Source of the DNA: Bifidobacterium italicum
GTDB lineage: Bacteria; Actinomycetota; Actinomycetes; Actinomycetales; Bifidobacteriaceae
Assembly: GCF_002286915.1 (NCBI RefSeq)
Contig: NZ_MVOG01000015.1
Span: 1-37,806 of the forward strand
Direction: 5' to 3'
Length of the DNA: 37,806 nucleotides
A model generated the notes under the pieces. It had not been told where the DNA came from, did no database searches, and saw only the letters and a program-made list of their open reading frames with translations. Below are positions 33,924 through 37,806 of this stretch, one piece after another (positions within the stretch are counted from its first letter, which is position 1; every line of letters starts with the position of its first letter). The position numbers were made by a program, and so were the translations under genes.

Positions 33924-34186
33924 CTTGCCCTCCTTATTTCGTTAAGGAATCCTTTTGTCAGTAAGATCGCGTGGATGATGAGGGCTGCGCCGTCGTCGAG
34001 CATGACGAATACGAGCTCGATGCGGTGTCCCTGTGCGTCGAATCCGATTGTCGCCCAGCGCTGCGGTTCACTGTCCCTGTCCCGACTGCGTATACGCGCG
34101 CCATTTGATCCGGTCTCATAAGCCTGTCTGATCTGTTCCGCTGATAGACCGTGCACTCTCGCATGGGGATGGACGATGATGCGCAT
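33920..34186 (-). CDS. Candidate toxin of a BrnT-like toxin-antitoxin pair
   Basis: A compact 88-residue protein: MRIIVHPHARVHGLSAEQIR at the N-terminus, then a strand-rich core (RWATIGFDAQGHRIELVFVM) and LIIHAILLTKGF at the end. The His-x-Arg-x-His-Gly start followed by a helix and a four-strand core resembles BrnT-like/DUF4258-like RNase toxins. The start at 34186 is preferred to the ATG at 34198 because a TATGCT -10 box lies 7 nt before it (leaderless). It overlaps the RHH antitoxin by 4 nt. The pair sits between two direct repeats, as often seen for recently gained modules. Confidence 0.7.
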   Translation of the reverse strand: MRIIVHPHARVHGLSAEQIRQAYETGSNGARIRSRDRDSEPQRWATIGFDAQGHRIELVFVMLDDGAALIIHAILLTKGFLNEIRRAR

Positions 34187-34193
34187 ACATACA

Positions 34194-34199
34194 AGCATA
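34194..34199 (-). promoter_or_regulatory. -10 box of a leaderless promoter (toxin-antitoxin operon)
   Basis: On the minus strand TATGCT ends 7 nt before the ATG at 34186. The flanking DNA (34183-34221) is rich in ATGTATGC-type repeats on both strands, possible binding sites for the antitoxin. Confidence 0.55.
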
Positions 34200-34245
34200 C
34201 ATCACCGCATACGCCATGTATGCGCGTCGATGGTCGCCGATGCTC

Positions 34246-34472
34246 GCATAGCTCGATAGTTCGGGGGGATCTGGGGATATGCGTCGCGTGCCGCCCGGGT
34301 GGGTGGCACGGGTGTGTGATTGTGTGCGCTTGGGTTGGCGGGTGTGTGGCTGAGGGATCGGCATGGTTGGTATTGTGCGCCTTTGATGGCCTGGGTCGCC
34401 GGGGTGTCTGCGCTCGCCGGCGGTGTGTGCGCATAACTCGATGGTTTGCGCGAAATATCAAGCTATGCGCAC
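34246..34472. repeat. Right copy of the ~228-bp repeat with terminal inverted repeats
   Basis: 227 bp, same orientation as the copy at 33285. Its ends are also inverted but with a different sequence at one position: GCATAGCTCGATA (34246-34258) and TATCAAGCTATGC (34456-34468), 12 of 13 paired. In the left copy both ends read GCACAGC; here both read GCATAGC, so the two ends of each copy have changed together. From 34473 to 34565 I see only hairpins (CGGAGAGG/CCTCTCCG at 34482-34512), perhaps a terminator for the next minus-strand gene. Confidence 0.85.
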
Positions 34473-34565
34473 CCAGGCGCACGGAGAGGGCGGGGTGAAC
34501 GTGTCCTCTCCGCGCTGCGGCGCTATGCGCCTGTGCGCCCGCGCGAGATGGGGAAGGACGCCGCT

Positions 34566-35507
34566 CTACAGCTCGACCTCGGGTTTGTTCGGGTCGTCCT
34601 TGATGTGGGCGAACTTCGCGGCGAGCGCCTCCTTGTTCTTGCGTTCGTCCTCCTTGCGCGCGCGCTCCTTCGCCTCCTTGGGGTCCCACAGGATGTCCTC
34701 GCGGTGCTTGCGCCACTCGGCGCCGGCGATCGGGGCGAGCGCCTGCGCGAGCACGGTCGCCGCGTCTGCCGCGTCGTCGTCGCCGTTCGGCGTCGCGTAG
34801 GCTGCGATGACGCCGCGGAACTGCTCTGCCGTCAGACAGATCTGCGGCAGCTGCAGCGTCGCGGTGAAATCGTTGATGAACAGGAAGAACGGCAGCGCAA
34901 GCCGCTCGAGGCCGCGCACACGCTGTTCGGGCGCGCCGCCGGCCGTCGGCTCTGCGGCGCCGAGCGTTGCCCTGAGCTGCGTCGTCGCGGCGCGCATCAG
35001 TTCGTTGAGCAATACGATGACGACGGCGTAGCGCCATGCGGGTGATTCGACCTTCGTCTCGGTGCGCGCGGCGACGAAATCCTCGACGCCGCCGACGGCG
35101 CCCGTGACGGCGGTGGCGGTCGCGCCGGACCAGCCGGCGTCGAGCGCGTCGGCGGCGTCGAGCAGCTCGTGTACGTCATGCGACGAGACGAAGCCCTCGA
35201 GCGCCTCGATCGCGTCGTTCGCGGCGTTCAACGCGTCGACCGTCGCCTGCGGGCGTCCGGGGATCGCGTCGGCGCCTTCGTAGACGAATTCGGCGTCGGC
35301 CATCGGAATCGTCTCGCCGGTCATGACCTGCGCGGCGAGGCGGCTCAGGCGCACCTGCAGGTTCTCGCAGTAGCGCGCGTCGTTGTCCATGTGCAGCGCC
35401 GACGTCAGCGGCCACAGCTCGGTGAGGTCGGCCGCCGTCTGCACGGCCTGGCGGACGCTCGGCAGCGCGGCGATGCGCTCGACGACCTGATCGGTTTCAA
35501 CATTCAT
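34566..35507 (-). CDS. Hypothetical protein, 313 residues
   Basis: I do not recognise this family. The protein is mostly helical, Ala/Asp/Glu-rich, without signal peptide. Two hydrophobic helices (YAVVIVLLNELM and LALPFFLFINDFTATL) are present but short for membrane segments. The C-terminus is a charged coil (EAKERARKEDERKNKEALAAKF) ending in PEVEL. The frame opens at 35534, but ATG 35507 is chosen because GGAGGAG lies just before it. It starts 30 nt after the histidine phosphatase gene, probably in one operon with it. Confidence 0.8.
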   Translation of the reverse strand: MNVETDQVVERIAALPSVRQAVQTAADLTELWPLTSALHMDNDARYCENLQVRLSRLAAQVMTGETIPMADAEFVYEGADAIPGRPQATVDALNAANDAIEALEGFVSSHDVHELLDAADALDAGWSGATATAVTGAVGGVEDFVAARTETKVESPAWRYAVVIVLLNELMRAATTQLRATLGAAEPTAGGAPEQRVRGLERLALPFFLFINDFTATLQLPQICLTAEQFRGVIAAYATPNGDDDAADAATVLAQALAPIAGAEWRKHREDILWDPKEAKERARKEDERKNKEALAAKFAHIKDDPNKPEVEL

Positions 35508-35537
35508 CGTGACTCCTCCACGGTTGGATGGCATGGG

Positions 35538-36197
35538 CTATGCGACGTCCTTCGCCGGATCGGCGTAGGTGATCGACAGCACGTCGTGCGTCGCGTTGTC
35601 GTAGGTGATCGACGTCACCGACGCGAGCGCCGTCTTGCGCAGCAGCATGTTGTGCTCGGGGTGGCCGGTCTCGAGCATGTGGCGGTACGACCAGATCGGC
35701 GATTCGTGCGTGACGACGATGATCTGCTCACCGGGATGCTCGTCGACTTTTTCGAGGGCGAAATTCTGCACACGGTTCGCAATCGAACGGTAGCTTTCGC
35801 CCCAGCTCGGACGCCACAGGTTGCGCACGAGTCTGAGGTTCCCCGGGCGCCACAGCGCCCCGTCGCCGTGGCCGATGCGCTTGCCGCGGAACTCGTTGCG
35901 GGCCTCGATGAGACGGGGGTCGGTGAGCAGCCGCAGCTGCTGCTGGTCGCGGTCGGCGCGCAGCCGGTTGAGTTCGAGCAGGATCGCGTCGGCCGTCTCA
36001 CGCGTGCGGTCGAGCGGCGACGAGTAGACGGCGACGGCCGTGTTCGTCTGCGGGTTCGCGGCGAGGTAGCGGCCGGTCGCCTGCGCCATGCGGCGCCCCG
36101 CTTCGGACAGATGGAAATCGGGAAGCCGTTCGTAGAGCACATGGTTCGGGTTGTGGACCTTGCCGTGCCGCACGAAGTTGATGGTGGTGGCCGTCAT
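35538..36197 (-). CDS. Histidine phosphatase family protein (phosphoglycerate-mutase-like)
   Basis: A 219-residue cytoplasmic phosphatase. The catalytic His is in NFVRHGKVHN (residues 7-16, His11); the partner Arg is in YSSPLDRTRETA, and the second His in VVTHESPIW. The inserted stretch EARNEFRGKRIGHGDG and WRPSWGESY suggest a small-molecule or broad phosphomonoesterase rather than glycolytic mutase. AAAGGGAG precedes ATG 36197. The downstream hypothetical gene is probably co-transcribed. Confidence 0.88.
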   Translation of the reverse strand: MTATTINFVRHGKVHNPNHVLYERLPDFHLSEAGRRMAQATGRYLAANPQTNTAVAVYSSPLDRTRETADAILLELNRLRADRDQQQLRLLTDPRLIEARNEFRGKRIGHGDGALWRPGNLRLVRNLWRPSWGESYRSIANRVQNFALEKVDEHPGEQIIVVTHESPIWSYRHMLETGHPEHNMLLRKTALASVTSITYDNATHDVLSITYADPAKDVA

Positions 36198-36483
36198 GAC
36201 GCTCCCTTTCGGATTGATGTGAACATTTCACGATAATCGCTTCCACCTCAATAATGTACCGCGTGTCGCGCCGGCGGGTGCGACTAATGTGGTCGTGTCC
36301 GCGAACGCATACGCGAGGTGCGTGCGGTACGCGGACGATTCGATTGGTCGCTCGACGTCGCCGTCGCCGAATCGCCGACCACCCCAACCACCAACCAACC
36401 GCATACGGCGACAATCAAGCCGTGACGCCAAACGGCGCGACGGCCGCATGCGGAACACATCCGCGAGCAGAAAGGAGCGGCAC
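36198..36483. promoter_or_regulatory. Divergent control region, histidine phosphatase / MFS transporter
   Basis: A minus-strand TACATT box lies at 36253-36258. Between it and the phosphatase start are GTGAACATTTCAC (36219-36231, 5-bp arms) and CGATAATCG (36231-36239), both possible operators. Towards the MFS gene, GTCCGCG (36298-36304) pairs with CGCGGAC further right, and GTCGCCGT pairs with ACGGCGAC, forming leader hairpins. No small gene is supported. Confidence 0.4.
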
Positions 36484-37806
36484 ATGGCACAACGCAGGGA
36501 GCATGTAGTGACGAAAGGGATCAGGGACGTCAACAGACGGTTGTTCGGCGGCTACGCGCAGCTGCTGAAGATCCCGCACACGGCCCGGTTCACCGTCGGC
36601 TCGGTCATCGCGTGCATGCCGTTCCCGATGGTCGGCATGACGATGACGATCATGACGCAGCAGTACTACGGCAACTATTCGCTCGCCGGAGCGCTCACCG
36701 CCGTGCAGGCGATCGCCGGCGCCGCCGTAGGGCCTCTGTTCGGCACGCTCGTCGACCGCTACGGGCAGCGGCAGGTCTCGGTGCCGATCATCGCCGTGTG
36801 GATGGTCGCCGCCACCGCCTTCGTCTCCTGCGTGCTCGCACATGTGCAGCCGTGGATCCTGTTCTGCATCGTGCCGTTCCTCGCCGCCGTGCCGCCGTGG
36901 GGCGCGATGAGCCGCGCACGGTGGACGAATCTGCTCAAACACGATCGCGTCGGCGTCAACCGCGCATTGTCACTGTGCGGTGTCTTCGATGAGGCGATGT
37001 GGGTCATCGGCAATCCGCTCGCTTCGACGTTGGCCGTCATCTCCGGCGTGCTCACGTTCAGCTTCACCGGCGCATGCGTGCTCATCGGCGCACTGATGTT
37101 CCTGACCGAACTGACGACTGAGCCAGCAAGCCAGACGCAGCTCGCCCGCGCCGAAGGCCTCACACGTCGCGAGTTCCGTGCCCGCGAGGACGAGAAGGCA
37201 CGGCTGCTGCGTGCACAGACGGCGGAACGTGACGCCCGCGCGCACGCGAAATCGGAAGGGCTGACGGCGGCCGAAGTGGACGCGGCAGGCAAGGCGGCCT
37301 ACGAGAAGTCGCTGAGCGGCAAGAAGGATTCGATTTGGGGTCCGGGCCTCGTCGCCGTATGCGTCACCTGGTTCGGGCTCGGCGCGTTCCAGTCGGCCGC
37401 CGGCATCTCGATCGTCTCGTTCGCCACCGAATCGGACATGAAGCAGTACACCGGATTCGTGTTCGCATGCTTTTCGATCAGCTCGCTGCTCGGCGCGCTC
37501 GTCTACGGCGCGAGGAACTGGACGATTCCGCTGTGGAAGCGCTTCTACGTGTGCCTCGCCGTGGTCAACCTCGGCATCGGCTCGTTCCTGTTCGCCAAGC
37601 AGCTGTGGGTCATCGCCGTCATCTACCTGTTCATCGGCGTGTGTCAGTCGCCGACATGGATCAACGGCAACCAGCTGATGCTGCATCTCGTGCCGCAGAC
37701 GCGCTTCACCGAAGGCATGGCGTGGATGGGTGCGATGAACGCGATCGGAGGGTCGGCCGGGTCGGCGATCGCCGGCGTCGCGATCGACCATGCCGGCTCG
37801 CGCGGC
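36484..37806 (+). CDS. MFS transporter (3' end outside window)
   Basis: 441 codons are open to the end of the window with no stop. The protein begins with a charged head, then hydrophobic segments: FTVGSVIACMPFPMVGMTMTI, GALTAVQAIAGAAVGPLFGTL followed by the MFS loop motif VDRYGQRQ, WMVAATAFVSCVLA, ILFCIVPFLAAVPPWGAM, and further helices. Between helices 6 and 7 is an unusually long charged loop of about 70 residues (from TEPASQTQLARAEG to SGKKDS), which repeats an EGLT motif (ARAEGLT and AKSEGLT). The second half resumes with WGPGLVAVCVTWFGLGAFQ. AAAGGAG precedes ATG 36484. The substrate cannot be inferred. Confidence 0.85.
   Translation, partial: MAQRREHVVTKGIRDVNRRLFGGYAQLLKIPHTARFTVGSVIACMPFPMVGMTMTIMTQQYYGNYSLAGALTAVQAIAGAAVGPLFGTLVDRYGQRQVSVPIIAVWMVAATAFVSCVLAHVQPWILFCIVPFLAAVPPWGAMSRARWTNLLKHDRVGVNRALSLCGVFDEAMWVIGNPLASTLAVISGVLTFSFTGACVLIGALMFLTELTTEPASQTQLARAEGLTRREFRAREDEKARLLRAQTAERDARAHAKSEGLTAAEVDAAGKAAYEKSLSGKKDSIWGPGLVAVCVTWFGLGAFQSAAGISIVSFATESDMKQYTGFVFACFSISSLLGALVYGARNWTIPLWKRFYVCLAVVNLGIGSFLFAKQLWVIAVIYLFIGVCQSPTWINGNQLMLHLVPQTRFTEGMAWMGAMNAIGGSAGSAIAGVAIDHAGSRG

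Noticed and set aside
33546..33945. Two plus-strand frames (120 and 131 residues) opposite the antitoxin.
   Set aside because: They are antisense to a better-supported gene with a ribosome site and coupled start, and show no recognisable protein pattern.
33016..34364. Minus-strand peptides within both repeats sharing MPIPQPH.RQP and THPGGTRRISPD.
   Set aside because: Similarity is simply the DNA repeat translated. There is no ribosome site, and the 2-nt gap between copies breaks the frame, so the repeat is treated as non-coding.
1..37806. CRISPR array, tRNA or rRNA genes, transposase or integrase.
   Set aside because: I saw no spaced identical short repeats, no tRNA cloverleaf motifs and no recombinase protein. 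The repeats at 33285 and 34246 are only two copies and too long for a CRISPR.

Overview
The window is chromosomal DNA of a high-GC actinobacterium, almost certainly a Bifidobacterium. The evidence is very GC-rich codon use, the order dnaX-recR-aspartokinase-asd, leuA with the actinobacterial catalytic residues at the Mycobacterium numbering, a DUF5701 protein, PBP/ino1 divergent pair, an SRP RNA of bifidobacterial type, topA-tmk-holB, tandem C69 dipeptidases and a short formate-tetrahydrofolate ligase. I cannot name the species.

Layout. 1-5400: replication/repair (dnaX 3' end, recR), then aspartate-family amino acid synthesis with aspartokinase split into two genes and asd, a terminator, a 53-bp tandem repeat and a DUF5701 gene. 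5400-7571: leuA behind a leader holding a perfect palindrome. 7585-10947: a minus-strand ABC exporter operon (one ATPase, three small membrane proteins) divergent from the wreck of a two-component system, in which a receiver domain is fused out of frame to a histidine-kinase ATPase end. 10996-20809: housekeeping genes (bifunctional penicillin-binding protein, inositol-phosphate synthase, SRP RNA, PAP2 phosphatase, topoisomerase I, thymidylate kinase, DNA polymerase III delta'). 20877-26786: PEBP-like protein, two tandem C69 dipeptidases, fhs. 26787-32048: an accessory-looking stretch with a ~540-bp regulatory region carrying paired operators and one 1554-residue cell-wall-anchored surface protein of lower GC. 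32096-34566: MIF-like tautomerase, GtrA membrane protein, and a toxin-antitoxin pair bracketed by two ~228-bp direct repeats that have terminal inverted repeats. 34566-end: an unrecognised protein, a histidine phosphatase, and an MFS transporter running off the window.

The most unusual items are the repeat-bracketed toxin-antitoxin cassette (33285-34472), the deletion fusion of the two-component genes (10277-10877), the paired TTAAGCGNTTAA operators spaced 168 bp before the surface-protein gene, and a helix-turn-helix-like tail on topoisomerase I. At least six genes appear to have leaderless promoters, with a TANNNT-like box 6-7 nt before the start codon. All family assignments are from reading the sequence; no database search was run.
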